Shown here one piece after another: positions 17,819-28,203 of a DNA stretch of 64,000 nucleotides. The notes under the pieces were generated by a model. The model saw only the letters and a program-made list of their open reading frames with translations, did no database searches and was not told the DNA's origin. The DNA comes from Solirubrobacterales bacterium. GTDB taxonomy: Bacteria; Actinomycetota; Thermoleophilia; Solirubrobacterales; Solirubrobacteraceae. How positions within the stretch are numbered: position 1 is the first letter of the stretch; every line of letters begins with the position of its first letter. Made by a program: the position numbers and the translations under genes. Where the stretch lies: positions 1 through 64,000 of the forward strand of contig DAHUYQ010000014.1 in NCBI GenBank assembly GCA_027315115.1, given 5' to 3'.

Positions 17819-18940
17819 ATGCACAGGTCACCGTTCATCGAGCCCGGCCGATCCCCGCGCAGGCGCCGCCGTCGCGGCACGCCGGCACGGTCGGCGCCGC
17901 GGCCGCGATCCCCGCGCGGGCCCGGTCGCGGCATCCTGGCTGCCGGCGCCGCGCTGCTGGTGCTGGTGCTGGCGGCGCTGGTGCTGCTCGACCCGTTCTC
18001 CGGCGGCTCCGCTCACGAATCCTCGGCCGCAAGCCATCGCCACCGGCGCCGCACGATGGGAGCCGCCGGCACGGCGATCCTCGCCCCCTCGGGCTATCCG
18101 CTGCGAAAGCCGCAGCTACCGCTGCGCCTGACCGCCGCCTCCGCCGACCCGATGCACCTCGGCTTCGCTCATCCTCCGCGCGCCGGCATCGTGGTCGACC
18201 TGAACAGCGGCGCGGTGCTCTGGCAGCGCCACCCGCAACAGCGACTGCGGATCGCGAGCCTCACCAAGATGATGACCGCGCTGATCGCGGTGAAGAACAC
18301 CACGCCGGCGTCCCGGATCCTGATCACCAAGCAGGCCGAGGACATGCCGGGCTCGAAAGTGGGCCTGCTGCCGCTGAACAAGCGCGTCGATGTGGAACCG
18401 GTGCTCTACGGGCTGCTGCTGCCGTCTGGAAACGACGCCGCCGTGGCGCTGGCCCAGCATGTCGCCGGCACCGTGCCGCGCTTCGTGCGGGCGATGAACG
18501 AAGAAGCTGCGCGGCTCGGGCTCGGCTGCACCCGCTACTCCTCTCCCTCCGGCTACTACGACGCGGACAACTTCTCCTGTGCCGCCGACCTGGCGGAGCT
18601 CGCCCACGACGATCTGGCGCAGCCGCGGATCGCGAAGGTCGCCGCCACCGCCGAAGCGGTGCTGCGCTTCCCGATCAAGGGCGGAAAGCTCTTCCTGACC
18701 AACAACAATCCGCTGATGCTCTACGGCTATCCGGGCACGACGGGGCTGAAGACCGGCTGGACCGAAGCGGCGGGGCCCTGCCTGGTGGCCACCGCGCAGC
18801 GAGACGGCGTGCGCCTGGCCGTGGTGCTGCTGGGCTCGCAGGCGCCGGGCACGCAGGCCGCCGAACTGCTGGACGCCGCCTTCGACCACGTCTACCACCT
18901 GCGTCCGGTCCCCCACCCCCCGATCGCGGCCGGCGTGTAG
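17819..18940 (+). CDS. D-alanyl-D-alanine carboxypeptidase (peptidase S11, PBP5-type)
   Basis: The enzyme trims terminal D-Ala from peptidoglycan stem peptides outside the membrane. An Arg-rich cytoplasmic N-terminus (about 40 residues) precedes one transmembrane helix (GILAAGAALLVLVLAALVLL). The three penicillin-binding motifs follow: SLTK (S147, K150), SGNDAAVALAQH, and KTGWTEAAG. There is no C-terminal amphipathic anchor, so the N-terminal helix holds it. In the exported part glutamate is mostly GAA (7 of 9 by hand count), unlike neighbouring cytosolic genes. Confidence 0.9.
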   Translation: MHRSPFIEPGRSPRRRRRRGTPARSAPRPRSPRGPGRGILAAGAALLVLVLAALVLLDPFSGGSAHESSAASHRHRRRTMGAAGTAILAPSGYPLRKPQLPLRLTAASADPMHLGFAHPPRAGIVVDLNSGAVLWQRHPQQRLRIASLTKMMTALIAVKNTTPASRILITKQAEDMPGSKVGLLPLNKRVDVEPVLYGLLLPSGNDAAVALAQHVAGTVPRFVRAMNEEAARLGLGCTRYSSPSGYYDADNFSCAADLAELAHDDLAQPRIAKVAATAEAVLRFPIKGGKLFLTNNNPLMLYGYPGTTGLKTGWTEAAGPCLVATAQRDGVRLAVVLLGSQAPGTQAAELLDAAFDHVYHLRPVPHPPIAAGV

Positions 18941-18985
18941 GCTTCGGTGTCCGAGAGACTGGCCGGCCAGCCAAAGGAGACTGAG

Positions 18986-20203
18986 GTGGATCTCGACGAC
19001 ACACCGGAGCAGGCGGCATACAGGGGCAGGGTTCGCGATTGGCTGCGGGAGCACCGCGGCGAGGCGCCCGTTCTGCGCGGCCCTGATGCGCTGACAGACG
19101 AGCAGGAGATAATCGCCGCGCGCAGAGCGTGGCAGGGCAAGCTGGCGGAGGCCGGCCTGGCGGGGGTGACCTGGCCCAAGGAGTTCGGCGGCCAGGGCCT
19201 TGGCCCGATCGAGCAGGTGATCTGCAACCAGGAGATCGCGGCCGCGGGCGTCCCCGGGATCCTCGACGCGATCGGGGTGGGCATGCTCGGCCCCACGATC
19301 ATCGCGCACGGCTCCGAGGCGCAGAAGTCGCGCTATCTCGGCCCGATGCTGCACGGCGACGAGGTCTGGTGCCAGCTCTTCTCCGAGCCGGCGGCCGGAT
19401 CGGACCTGGCGGCGGTGCAGACGCGCGCCCAGCAGACCGACGACGGCCGCTGGCGCCTGAACGGCCAGAAGGTGTGGACGACCAACGCCCAGTTCTCCTC
19501 CTACGGCCTGCTGCTGGCAAGGACCGACGCGGATGTCGCCAAGCACAATGGACTGACGATGTTCGTCGTGCCGATGGACGCTGAGGGCGTGACGGTGCGA
19601 GGCCTGCGCCAGATCTCCGGCGAGGCCGAGTTCAACGAGGTGTTCTTCGACGACGTGCTGCTCGACAGCGACGCGGTGGTGGGTGGAGTCGGGGCCGGCT
19701 GGGGCACCGCGCTGACCACGCTGATGTTCGAGCGCGTCACGATCGGGCTGGGCGGCGAGGGGCTCGGGTTCAACTCCGCCCGCTTCGCGGGGGCGATCGC
19801 CTCCGACCCGCATGCAAGCCGGGACCCCGAGGTGCGCGCGCGGCTCGGCGAGCTGGCCAGCGAGCTGATGGCGGTGCGCTTCACCGGCTACCGGACGCTG
19901 ACGGCGCTGCAGCGCGGCCAGATCCCCGGCCCGGAGGCCGGCCTGGCGAAGGTCACGATCGTCAACGGGGCGATCAAAGCCGGCGAGCTGATCGCCGACG
20001 TGCTGGGACCGGACGCCCTGGAGGACGGCGGCGAGTGGGCCTACATGATCTCCTTCCTGCCGGGCCTGAAGTCGGCCGGCGGCACGGAGGAGATCCTCCG
20101 CAACACGATCGGAGAGCGCGTGCTCGGGCTGCCGCCGGAGCCGCGCCTGGACAAGGGCATCCCATTCTCGGAGCTGCGCGCGAAGGAGGCAAGCAGGGCA
20201 TGA
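18986..20203 (+). CDS. Acyl-CoA dehydrogenase (subunit or paralogue 1)
   Basis: A 405-aa flavoprotein of the acyl-CoA dehydrogenase family. Blocks include WPKEFGGQGLGPIEQV, CQLFSEPAAGSDLAAVQTRA (FAD and substrate contact), WRLNGQKVWTTNAQ, and the C-terminal GGTEEILRNTIGERVLGLP. The catalytic Glu would lie in the GGTEE region or earlier helix, as in isovaleryl-type enzymes. GTG at 18986 is favoured by AAGGAG 7 nt upstream; GTG at 18947 is in frame. Its stop overlaps the next acyl-CoA dehydrogenase, so the two probably form a heteromeric enzyme, as seen for sterol-type FadE pairs. Substrate is unknown. Confidence 0.88.
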   Translation: MDLDDTPEQAAYRGRVRDWLREHRGEAPVLRGPDALTDEQEIIAARRAWQGKLAEAGLAGVTWPKEFGGQGLGPIEQVICNQEIAAAGVPGILDAIGVGMLGPTIIAHGSEAQKSRYLGPMLHGDEVWCQLFSEPAAGSDLAAVQTRAQQTDDGRWRLNGQKVWTTNAQFSSYGLLLARTDADVAKHNGLTMFVVPMDAEGVTVRGLRQISGEAEFNEVFFDDVLLDSDAVVGGVGAGWGTALTTLMFERVTIGLGGEGLGFNSARFAGAIASDPHASRDPEVRARLGELASELMAVRFTGYRTLTALQRGQIPGPEAGLAKVTIVNGAIKAGELIADVLGPDALEDGGEWAYMISFLPGLKSAGGTEEILRNTIGERVLGLPPEPRLDKGIPFSELRAKEASRA

Positions 20204-21336
20204 ACCTCGCACTCTCAGACGAGCAGGTGCTGCTGCGGGAGGCCGCCCGCGGGACCCTCTCGCGCTACAAGACCCTCGAAGCGGCGCGTGAGGCGCTCGA
20301 CGGCAAGGACGCTCTCCCGGACCTGTGGGAGGCCGCCAAGGAGGCCGGCTGGCCCGGTCTTCTGATCTCCGAGTCGGCCGGCGGCGCGGGGCTCGACGTG
20401 TTCGACGCGATGCTTGTGATGAGCGAGTGCGGTCGTGTGCTGGCGGGCGTGCCGCTGCTCGGCCACCTCCCCGCCACCGCGCTGCTGGACGAGGCCGGCG
20501 CTGCGACCGATCTGCTGGCCCCGCTGGCCGCCGGAGAGCGCCGCGCCGCCTATCTGCCGGCCAAGCCGCCGAGCGACCTGGACAGCGAGTGGACCGCGGA
20601 CCCGGCGCACGGCGCCGCGCGGGCCGCGCTGCCGGTCGCGCAGCGGGCAGGCGCGGAGGGCGTGCGCGTCAGCGGCACGATCGCCTTCGTGCCCGACGCG
20701 CCCGGCGCCGACCTGCTCGTCGGGGCGGCGCTGCTGGACGGTGAGGTGGTCGCCGTCGCGATCGAGGCCTCGCAGGCCGGCGTGAGCGTGGAGGAGGTCA
20801 GGCGCTACGACGCCACGCGCGGCCTCGGCCACCTCAGCCTGAAGGACGCCGAGGCCGGCGTCCTCGCGAGCGGCGGCGCCGATGCGCTCGCCTCCGCCTG
20901 GCACCTTGCTCAGGCGCTGGTCGCGGCCGAGTCGCTGGGCGCCGTGGAGACCGCGCTGGAGGTCTCTGTCGCCTACGCCAAGGAGCGTCACACCTTCGGT
21001 CGCGCGATCGGCTCCTACCAGGCGGTCAAGCACTCGCTCACCGAGGTCCTGCGTCAGCAGGAGAACGGTCGCTCGCTGCTCTACTACGCCGGCTGGGCGC
21101 GGCGGGGAGCCCCCGCGGAGTTCCCGCTTGCCGCCAACGCCGCCCGCTCGGTCTGCGGCCGCGCGCTGGACTTCGCCTCGCGCGCGATGATCTCGGTGCA
21201 CGGCGGCATCGGCGCCACCTGGGAGCACGACGCGCCGCTGTACTTCCGCCGGGCGCAGCTCACGCGCAGGCTGCTCGGCGGCACCGGCAGCGCGACCGAC
21301 CGGGTGGCAGAAGAGCTTCTGGCGCAGGCCGCCTGA
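20200..21336 (+). CDS. Acyl-CoA dehydrogenase (subunit or paralogue 2)
   Basis: A 378-aa acyl-CoA dehydrogenase fold protein, more diverged than its upstream neighbour. Recognisable parts are WPGLLISESAGGAGLDVFDAM, YAKERHTFGRAIGSYQAVKH and a C-terminal SVHGGIGATWEHDAPLYFRR, the usual end of the fourth helical domain. The FAD-loop segment seen in the first paralogue is weak here. AGGAGG precedes the ATG at 20200, which overlaps the upstream stop by 4 bp. The pairing suggests an alpha-beta heterotetramer. Confidence 0.86.
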   Translation: MNLALSDEQVLLREAARGTLSRYKTLEAAREALDGKDALPDLWEAAKEAGWPGLLISESAGGAGLDVFDAMLVMSECGRVLAGVPLLGHLPATALLDEAGAATDLLAPLAAGERRAAYLPAKPPSDLDSEWTADPAHGAARAALPVAQRAGAEGVRVSGTIAFVPDAPGADLLVGAALLDGEVVAVAIEASQAGVSVEEVRRYDATRGLGHLSLKDAEAGVLASGGADALASAWHLAQALVAAESLGAVETALEVSVAYAKERHTFGRAIGSYQAVKHSLTEVLRQQENGRSLLYYAGWARRGAPAEFPLAANAARSVCGRALDFASRAMISVHGGIGATWEHDAPLYFRRAQLTRRLLGGTGSATDRVAEELLAQAA

Positions 21337-21385
21337 GGACGCGGGAGGGGGGACGCCGGCCGCGGCGCGCGGCCGGCAGGGCGCC

Positions 21386-21405
21386 CCGCGGCTGAAACGC
21401 CGCGG
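21386..21405. terminator. GC-rich hairpin between convergent genes
   Basis: CCGCGGC at 21386-21392 pairs with GCCGCGG at 21399-21405 around TGAAAC. It lies in the 124-bp gap between the acyl-CoA dehydrogenase pair and the transglycosylase gene, which also holds further GGCCG inverted motifs. No U-run follows. Confidence 0.4.
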
Positions 21406-21460
21406 CCGCGGCTCGGCAGCGAGCTCAGCGGCCGGCCTCGGCACCCGCGGCCGGCCCGGC

Positions 21461-22516
21461 TCAGCCCCGGCGGGCATGCGCGGCAGCCCGCGCGTGCTTG
21501 GCCGCCTGCGACCGCCTGGACTTGGCTGCCGCCGCGCGCTTGGCGGCGGCAGCTTCTTCGGCTTCGAGCTGCGCATCGACCGGCGCGCCGTAGGCCGCCT
21601 GGACGGCGCTCACAAGCGCGGCGCTGACTGCGCCGCTGGGCTGGAAGCCGTGCTGGGACCAGCCGATCGCGCGCGCCAGCACCTGGTCTGCGTAGGTCAC
21701 TCCGAAGGAGTCGTGGCCGTAGTAGTCGTATGCGGCCCACCAGGCCGAGTCGTCAAGCTTGTAGCCCGCGCCGTCGAGCGAGAGCAGGTGGGTGGCCGCC
21801 ATGATCGCGTCGAAGTCGTCGTAGATCGACGGATGATGCGCGGTGCGGTGGTCGTAGTGGGTCGGGCGCCGGGCGTAGCGGTAGGAGTCGGCGACCAGAT
21901 CCCAGGTGGACGGAGTGCCCGCGCCGCCGTCGGTGACGTTGAACTGCATCGGCCCGCCGCAACAGTGCGCGAAGTTGAGGCCGCGGTAGGTGCTCGGCGC
22001 GGTGGAGAACGCCGTCTCCTGCGCGTGGATCGAGGCGATCAGCAGCCAGTTGACGCCGAATGCCTTCTGCGCCGCTTCGTAGAGCGGGTAGAAGCCTTCA
22101 ATCCAGCTCGCGGGCACCGGAGTGGCCAGTTCGTCCAGCACCGGCGCGGCGGGATCTTCGGAGCTTCCGCCGGCGCCACCGCCGGCGCCCGCGGCCGCCC
22201 CGTCGCTGCCCGCGCCCCGCGCCCCGCCGCGCCGCGCCCGCGACGCCGAGGCCACGATCGCCGCATGCCGCCGGCCGCTGGTGGCATCCGCGGCATAGAC
22301 GCGCTTCCCGGTGGCCGGGTCCACGGTGCTGGCCGCCGGCGCGGGCACGACCGCCCGCACGCTGACCAGCGGCGGGCGCACGGTGCGAGACCCCACAAGG
22401 CCGGTGAGCACCGCCGCAAGCGCACCGGCGCCGAGCAGGGCGACCAGCGCCGCAAGCGCCCAGTTGGCCCGTTCGGACGGCGGCGCGGGGACCTTCCCGT
22501 CGATCTCCGCGCCCAT
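21461..22516 (-). CDS. Membrane-anchored lytic transglycosylase-like protein
   Basis: A 351-aa protein with one N-terminal transmembrane helix (about residues 19-42), an Ala/Gly-rich linker, then a lysozyme-fold domain from about residue 140. The segment NWLLIASIHAQETAFS carries the likely catalytic Glu, and GLNFAHCCGGPMQFNV is the following SLT-like block, with a GPMQ in place of the usual G-LMQ. The C-terminus is an Ala/Lys/Arg-rich helix. It would cut glycan strands outside the cell. Its ATG lies 7 bp after the transaldolase stop, so it is probably the last gene of a tkt-tal unit. Confidence 0.75.
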   Translation of the reverse strand: MGAEIDGKVPAPPSERANWALAALVALLGAGALAAVLTGLVGSRTVRPPLVSVRAVVPAPAASTVDPATGKRVYAADATSGRRHAAIVASASRARRGGARGAGSDGAAAGAGGGAGGSSEDPAAPVLDELATPVPASWIEGFYPLYEAAQKAFGVNWLLIASIHAQETAFSTAPSTYRGLNFAHCCGGPMQFNVTDGGAGTPSTWDLVADSYRYARRPTHYDHRTAHHPSIYDDFDAIMAATHLLSLDGAGYKLDDSAWWAAYDYYGHDSFGVTYADQVLARAIGWSQHGFQPSGAVSAALVSAVQAAYGAPVDAQLEAEEAAAAKRAAAAKSRRSQAAKHARAAAHARRG

Positions 22517-22523
22517 CGGGCCC

Positions 22524-23639
22524 TTACGCGGGCGCCAGCGCGCCGAGCTTCTCTCGCAGGCCGTCCAGGAGCTGATCGAAGGAATCGGAGAACTTCTGCA
22601 CTCCCTCGCGCTCGAGCGTCTGCGTGACGTCCTCGTAGTCCACGCCGGCCCGCGCGAGCTGCTCCAGCAGCGCCTGCGCGTCCGCGATGCCCGTGTGCAA
22701 CGTCGGCTTCGGCGTCCCGTGGTCCTGGTAGGCGTCGATCGTCTCCTGCGGCATCGTGTTGACCGTGTCGGGGCCGATCAGCTCGTCGACGTAGAGGGTG
22801 TCCGGGTAGGCGGGGTTCTTGGTCGAGGTCGATGCCCAGAGCAGCCGCTGCGGCCGGGCGCCCTTGGATGCGAGGTATTCCCAGCGGGGGCCGCTGAACT
22901 TCTCCTGCCAGTGCGCGTAGGCCAGCCGGGCGTTCTCGACCGCCAGCCGGCCGCGCAGCGCCTGATCGGCGCCGAGCTCTTCCAGCCGCCTGTCAGCCTC
23001 CGTGTCGATGCGGGAGACGAAGAAGCTCGCCACCGAGGCGACCGGCGCCGGGCTCCCGCCCTCGGCGATCAGGCGCTCGATGCCGCGCACGTATGACTCC
23101 GCCACCTCGGCGTAGCGCTGCAGCGAGAAGATCAGCGTCACGTTGACCGAGCGGCCCTTGGCGATCACGTCCTCCACGGCGGCCAGGCCCGGCCGGGTGG
23201 CGGGGATCTTGACCATCAGGTTGGGCCGGTCGATCTGCTCGTGCAGTCTGATCGCCTCCCGGTAGCTGGCAAGCGTGTCGTAGGCGAGCGTCGGATCGAC
23301 CTCCAGGGAGACGTAGCCGTCGCGGCCCTGGCCGGCCTCCCATATCGGGGCGAAGACGTCGCAGGCGTCTGCGATGTCGCGCTGCGCCATCTCCCAGAAG
23401 ATGGCTTTCGCGTCCAGCCCCTGCGTGGAGAGCTCGCGCATCTGTGCGTCGTATGCCTCGCCGGAGGTCATCGCCTTCTGCAGGATCGTGGGGTTGGATG
23501 TGGCCCCCACGACCGCGTCGCGGTCGATCATCCGCCGCATGCCGCCGTCGTGGATCAGCTCGCGCGAGAGGTAGTCGAGCCATACGCTCTGGCCCAGCGC
23601 GGAGAGCCTGTGCAGAGGTGAGAGCTGTGCCTGCGTCAT
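22524..23639 (-). CDS. tal: Transaldolase (actinobacterial long form)
   Basis: The enzyme exchanges dihydroxyacetone units in the pentose phosphate pathway. The 371-aa product begins MTQAQLSPLHRL and holds GQSVWLDYLSRELI, AVVGATSNPTIL, RPNLMVKIPATRPGL (Schiff-base Lys) and LWASTSTKNPAYPDTLYV, all typical of the mycobacterial-type transaldolase. The ATG at 23639 is preceded by AAGGAG. It is 69 bp downstream of transketolase on the same strand. Confidence 0.94.
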   Translation of the reverse strand: MTQAQLSPLHRLSALGQSVWLDYLSRELIHDGGMRRMIDRDAVVGATSNPTILQKAMTSGEAYDAQMRELSTQGLDAKAIFWEMAQRDIADACDVFAPIWEAGQGRDGYVSLEVDPTLAYDTLASYREAIRLHEQIDRPNLMVKIPATRPGLAAVEDVIAKGRSVNVTLIFSLQRYAEVAESYVRGIERLIAEGGSPAPVASVASFFVSRIDTEADRRLEELGADQALRGRLAVENARLAYAHWQEKFSGPRWEYLASKGARPQRLLWASTSTKNPAYPDTLYVDELIGPDTVNTMPQETIDAYQDHGTPKPTLHTGIADAQALLEQLARAGVDYEDVTQTLEREGVQKFSDSFDQLLDGLREKLGALAPA

Positions 23640-23708
23640 GGTTGCTCCTTGCTTGGGACTGGTTCCCGGGTCTGATTCCAAGGGTAGGGCGTCATGTGCG
23701 CCGGCGCC

Positions 23709-25799
23709 TCACACGTCGGCGTGAGCGCGGGCGCGCAGCCGGTCCCGCAGCGCTCGGGCCCGCTCCAGGATCGCGTCCTGGCCGAGCCCGAACTGCTCCA
23801 GGACCACGTCTCCCGGCGCCGAGGCTCCGAAGCGGTCGATGCCCACCACCTCGCCGTCGTCTCCGACCCACTTCCACCAGCTCATGGTGACGGCTGCCTC
23901 GACGGCCATCCGACCCGCGACCTGCGGCGGGATCACCTGCCGGCGGTACTCCTGCTCCTGCTCCTCGAAGAGGTCCATGCAGGGCATCGAGACGACCCGC
24001 ACGGCGGTGCCCTCGGAGGCGAGCGTCTGCGCCGCCTGCAGCGTCGGCGCGACCTCCGAGCCGGTCGCGATCATGACCATCTCCAGCTCGCCCTCACCGC
24101 CATCGGCGCCGGCGGCCGACGCCGCGCCTCCGCGCGAGTCCCACAGGACGTAGGCGCCGCGCGCCAGCCCATCGGCCGCGCCCAGATCGGCGGCGCGGTC
24201 CAGCACGGGGAGGCTCTGACGCGAGAGCAGTAGCGCGACCGGCCCGTCCTGGCGCTCCAGCGCCAGCTTCCACGCCTGCGAGGTCTCGTTGGCGTCGGCG
24301 GGCCTGACCACCCACAGCCCGGGTATCGCGCGCAGCGTGGCGACGTGCTCGACCGGCTGGTGGGTGGGGCCGTCCTCCCCGACGCCCACGGAGTCGTGCG
24401 TCCATACCCACACGACCGGCAGGCCCATAAGCGCCGAGAGCCGCACGCTCGGGCGCATGTAGTCGGAGAACATCAGGAAGGTCGAGCCGTAGGGCTTGAC
24501 GATCCCGCCGTGGGCGGCCGCCCCGTTGACGATCGCGCCCATCACGTGCTCGCGGATGCCGAACGGGACGTTGCGGCCGGAGTGCACGCGGCTGAAGACG
24601 CCCGCGCCCTCGTAGACCGTCTTGGTCGACTCGACGAGATCCGCGGCGCCGCCGATCGCGGTCGGCGCATGCTCGGAGAAGGCGGCCATCACCTTCTGGC
24701 CCGCGGCGCGGGTGGCGATCTGCTTGCCGGCCTCGAAGCTCGGCAGGCTCTGCTGCCAGCCCTCGCGCAGCCGCCCGGCCCACGCCAGATCCCAGTCGGC
24801 GGCCATATCCGGGAACTGCTGCCGCCATTGCGCGAAGCGCTCCTCCCACTGCCGCTGCGCCTGGTGGCCCTTCTCGCGCAGGCTCATGTGCTCGTAGACG
24901 GCGGGATCGACGTCGAAGTGCTTGTCGGGGTCCATGCCCATCGCCTGCTTTGCCAGGCGCACCTCCTGCTCGCCGAGCGGAGCGCCGTGCGCTTTGGCGG
25001 TGTCGGTCGCGTTGGGCGCCGGGTAGGCGATGTGCGAGCGGATCGCGATGAACGAGGGACGCTCGCGCTCCTGCCTGGCCGCCTGCAGCGCCGCGCGGAT
25101 CGCCTGCACGTCCTCGGAGTCGCGCACGTGCTGGACGTGCCAGCCGGAGGCCGCGAAGCGCTCGGTGTGCTCCTCCGCGTCGAAGGAGATCGTGGTCGAG
25201 CCGTCGATCGTGATGTGGTTTTCGTCGTAGCAGACGGTCAGCTTGCCCAGGCCGAAGTGGCCGGCGATCGAAGCCGCCTCCTGCGAGATGCCCTCCATCA
25301 GGTCGCCGTCGGAGCAGATCGCGTAGGTGCGATGGTCCACGACCTCCATCCCGGGACGGTTGAAGCGATCCGCCAAGAAGCGCTCGGCCATCGCCATCCC
25401 GACGGCGTTGCCGATCCCCTGCCCGAGCGGCCCGGTGGTCACCTCCACCCCCGCCGTGTGGCCGCGCTCGGGGTGACCCGGCGTGCGCGAGCCCCACTGG
25501 CGGAACCGCTTCAGGTCATCCATGGAGAGGTCGAAGCCGGTGAGGTGCAGCAGCGAGTACTGGAGCACGCAGGCGTGCCCGGCGCTCAGCACGAAGCGGT
25601 CGCGGTCGGGCCAGGCGGGGTCCTGCGGGTTGAGGCGCATCTCCTCGGTGAACAGGGTGTGAGCGAGCGGCGCGAGCGCCATCGCCGTGCCGGGATGCCC
25701 CGCGTTCGCCTTCTGCACGGCGTCCATCGCCAGCGCTCTGATCGTGTCGATGCAGAGGCGCCTCGGTTGCTGGCGGCCGTCGCGGTCTGACTCATGCAT
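23709..25799 (-). CDS. tkt: Transketolase
   Basis: A thiamine-diphosphate enzyme that moves two-carbon units in the pentose phosphate pathway. Motifs in order are [13 protein letters not shown], the [20 protein letters not shown] loop, the ThDP motif [16 protein letters not shown], the [15 protein letters not shown] strand, [13 protein letters not shown], and a late [18 protein letters not shown] with the catalytic His. Length 696 aa is normal. The ATG at 25799 with AGAGGA upstream is preferred. It heads the tkt-tal-transglycosylase series. Confidence 0.95.
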   Translation of the reverse strand: MHESDRDGRQQPRRLCIDTIRALAMDAVQKANAGHPGTAMALAPLAHTLFTEEMRLNPQDPAWPDRDRFVLSAGHACVLQYSLLHLTGFDLSMDDLKRFRQWGSRTPGHPERGHTAGVEVTTGPLGQGIGNAVGMAMAERFLADRFNRPGMEVVDHRTYAICSDGDLMEGISQEAASIAGHFGLGKLTVCYDENHITIDGSTTISFDAEEHTERFAASGWHVQHVRDSEDVQAIRAALQAARQERERPSFIAIRSHIAYPAPNATDTAKAHGAPLGEQEVRLAKQAMGMDPDKHFDVDPAVYEHMSLREKGHQAQRQWEERFAQWRQQFPDMAADWDLAWAGRLREGWQQSLPSFEAGKQIATRAAGQKVMAAFSEHAPTAIGGAADLVESTKTVYEGAGVFSRVHSGRNVPFGIREHVMGAIVNGAAAHGGIVKPYGSTFLMFSDYMRPSVRLSALMGLPVVWVWTHDSVGVGEDGPTHQPVEHVATLRAIPGLWVVRPADANETSQAWKLALERQDGPVALLLSRQSLPVLDRAADLGAADGLARGAYVLWDSRGGAASAAGADGGEGELEMVMIATGSEVAPTLQAAQTLASEGTAVRVVSMPCMDLFEEQEQEYRRQVIPPQVAGRMAVEAAVTMSWWKWVGDDGEVVGIDRFGASAPGDVVLEQFGLGQDAILERARALRDRLRARAHADV

Positions 25800-25944
25800 G
25801 ACTGGGTTCCTCTGCCCGAAAGCGTCGCGATTATGCCTCGGCGCTGCCACCGAGGACCTCGGGCTCGATCCTAGTCGTTCGGCCCACGAGGGACCACCTG
25901 CGTCGGGGACGCGATCCGCCAGATGCGAGCGGCAACGCGAGCGC

Positions 25945-28149
25945 TCAGCGGCGCAGCTTCGCCGCGGTCTGCAGCAACGTCTTCTTGGGCTGGCTGCGCG
26001 ACGCGTTCCTGACCTCGAGTCGCAGAGTGAGCGTGACGTGACGCAGGCGTGCCATTCGCGATCCGGTCTGCGGCGGGATCACGATGCTCATCGTGCCGTG
26101 CGCCTTCCTGGTGGTGATCAGCAGGGCGTAGGCGATCAGTGTCTGCCTGGGCTCGCCCCTGGGCAGTCCCGTAGCCGGTTTGCCCTTGATCTTTAGGCGC
26201 CTGGCCACCCGCGTCGGAATCAGCACTTCGAAGTGACCGGCAACCTGCTGGTTGACCGAGTAGCGAACCTTCAGACCGTCTTCGATCGCATTCCTCAACG
26301 AGGTGGTGGTGATGATCGCCGTGGCGACGGGCCTCGGCAGCGGGGCCTTGGCGGCCTTGCGAGCTCGGCGCTTGGTGGGTTTTGAGGCGCCGCTCGGGCT
26401 TGGCGAGCTGACAGGCGCGGCGGAGACACTGCCACCGCCGCTGGAGCTCGCGGGCGGCGGCGGACCGTCGACGGTGACCTTCTTGGTCACGGATGCGACG
26501 TTGCCGCCGGCGTCTGTGACGGTCAGCGTTACTTCGTAGGTGCCACCGTAGGCGTAGGTGTGAAACGCACTGCCGGCGCACGCGTCAAGAGGCGATTCTT
26601 CGCATGGTTCCGACGTAGGGTGGCTCGCGAAGGGAGCGCTTGGCGCAAGTCCCTTCACGGTCGTGCCGTCGCCAAAGCTCCATTCGAACGTGGGATATGT
26701 CGTGACCGGCTTGCCTTCGGCGTATGCGGTGCCGGCGTCCAGGACGATGTCCGACTCCATGCCGTCGAAGCCCACGACTTCGCCCGCGTTGACGCGTGCG
26801 GGTGAGGTGAATTCGGGAGCCAGCGAAACGCTTTTCAGGCACGGCACGCCCGGATAGCCGACCCTGACCGCCGCGAGGTCGAAGGCGTTGTTGAGGTAGT
26901 AACGACCGCCGTACAGTTCCTCGTTGTAGAGAGTCCCGGCTTCGGTGCCTTCCTGCTTCTTGGCTTCTCCGCCGAGCGTGGGCGTGAAGAAGTCGCGGCA
27001 GAGATCGGTCGCCTCGTTGCCGCCGCCTTCCCCGCCGCCGGGGGCATGCGTCTGCCACGCGTTGAGCAGCGGGTCGGTAACGATGTTCTGCTGCTCGCTT
27101 GCGATCTGACCGACGATCAGATCGGCCAGACCGGTGTCGTAACCGCCGTCGGGGCTCTTGGCGCTCTGGTTCGGCTCCTCCTGGATCATCGGTTCGGCCT
27201 TGGCCAAGCCGCCGTCCTGACATTCATGGGCAGGTGTCCTGTCGGCTTCCGCGAGGTCATAGTTGCCCAGCCCGCCGGCCGTCCAAGGGATAGCCGCATA
27301 GAGGATCGTTTCCGGCCCCCCGTTGGAAGGGCTGCCGGGGTTGATGTCGGAGTGGTAGCTGCAGAAGCTGTCCCTGTAGCTGACATTGCTCGCTTCCGGT
27401 TGCCCGGAATAGTCAGAGCAATCCTCTTTGCCGCCTTCTTCGATCAGGCAGTCTGTGACGCCCGGGGGTGTGAGCAGGTAGTAGATCGTCCCCAAGCCGG
27501 TCGGCAGCGAACGGCTCTTTATGAACCGCTGGAGCTCGGCTTCGATCTGCTTGCCCGATAGGCAGACGTCGGGATGCAGCGATTTGGGCTGGATGAAGCT
27601 CAGCGGATTCGGGTCCACGCAGGCCGCTTCGGCTTCTGGGTAAGGGTCGAAGTCTGTGTAGGCGCTCGCGAATGCCGGGCTGTCGGTCGCATGGGCCCCT
27701 TCGGCGTCGGTGTACTGAGTGTCCACCGCGAAGGCGTTGCCGAGCGATCCGCCTGCCTGCGACATGTCGTAGAAGAACCCGTTGATCAGGTGTTGCCAGT
27801 CGCCGTGGTAGATGTCTTCGGCCGGACTCCAGTAGATCGCGTAGACCTTCGCGGAGGAGACGACCGGCCTGCCTTCAGGGTTTGCGAATTCGACTCCGCC
27901 CACTTCGACGGGCTGCCGCGTCAGCTTTTTGGTCGTGGCTTCGTATTCGCCCGCGGCTTCGTCTTCGTACAGTTCGGTGCTGCGCGGCTGCAGCCCGACC
28001 CGGCTTGCGCCCACGGTCTGCACATGGGCGGCCGCGGGCGTGACGCCGAGCAGCGTCGCCAAGGCCGCGCTCAGCAGCGCGGCCAGCCAACGACGGGCAC
28101 CGCGTTCCCCGCGACGCGCGCGCCTGGAAGATCTGAAGCGGAGTGCCAC
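25945..28149 (-). CDS. Large secreted protein with a PKD domain
   Basis: A 734-aa exported protein. The basic N-terminus and hydrophobic core ([22 protein letters not shown]) form a signal peptide with cleavage after AAA or AHA. Residues about 90-430 contain [35 protein letters not shown], several Cys, and [18 protein letters not shown], a layout reminiscent of EXORDIUM/phosphate-induced proteins, although I would not assign that family firmly. A PKD fold follows: [13 protein letters not shown] to [15 protein letters not shown], near residues 500-560. After a Pro/Ser linker the C-terminal 120 residues form an unknown beta-rich, basic domain. Glutamate is largely GAA. The GTG start lacks a clear ribosome site. 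Confidence 0.65.
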   Translation of the reverse strand: MALRFRSSRRARRGERGARRWLAALLSAALATLLGVTPAAAHVQTVGASRVGLQPRSTELYEDEAAGEYEATTKKLTRQPVEVGGVEFANPEGRPVVSSAKVYAIYWSPAEDIYHGDWQHLINGFFYDMSQAGGSLGNAFAVDTQYTDAEGAHATDSPAFASAYTDFDPYPEAEAACVDPNPLSFIQPKSLHPDVCLSGKQIEAELQRFIKSRSLPTGLGTIYYLLTPPGVTDCLIEEGGKEDCSDYSGQPEASNVSYRDSFCSYHSDINPGSPSNGGPETILYAAIPWTAGGLGNYDLAEADRTPAHECQDGGLAKAEPMIQEEPNQSAKSPDGGYDTGLADLIVGQIASEQQNIVTDPLLNAWQTHAPGGGEGGGNEATDLCRDFFTPTLGGEAKKQEGTEAGTLYNEELYGGRYYLNNAFDLAAVRVGYPGVPCLKSVSLAPEFTSPARVNAGEVVGFDGMESDIVLDAGTAYAEGKPVTTYPTFEWSFGDGTTVKGLAPSAPFASHPTSEPCEESPLDACAGSAFHTYAYGGTYEVTLTVTDAGGNVASVTKKVTVDGPPPPASSSGGGSVSAAPVSSPSPSGASKPTKRRARKAAKAPLPRPVATAIITTTSLRNAIEDGLKVRYSVNQQVAGHFEVLIPTRVARRLKIKGKPATGLPRGEPRQTLIAYALLITTRKAHGTMSIVIPPQTGSRMARLRHVTLTLRLEVRNASRSQPKKTLLQTAAKLRR

Positions 28150-28203
28150 CCTGCTCTCATCGGCACCACCTCTCCGTTGCCTTAGCTTCGCTGCGGGGTC
28201 GGC

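Noticed and set aside
18116-20212. A 698-codon minus-strand frame opposite the carboxypeptidase and acyl-CoA dehydrogenase genes
   Set aside because: It mirrors two clearly coding plus-strand genes and has shadow-type composition with no domain.
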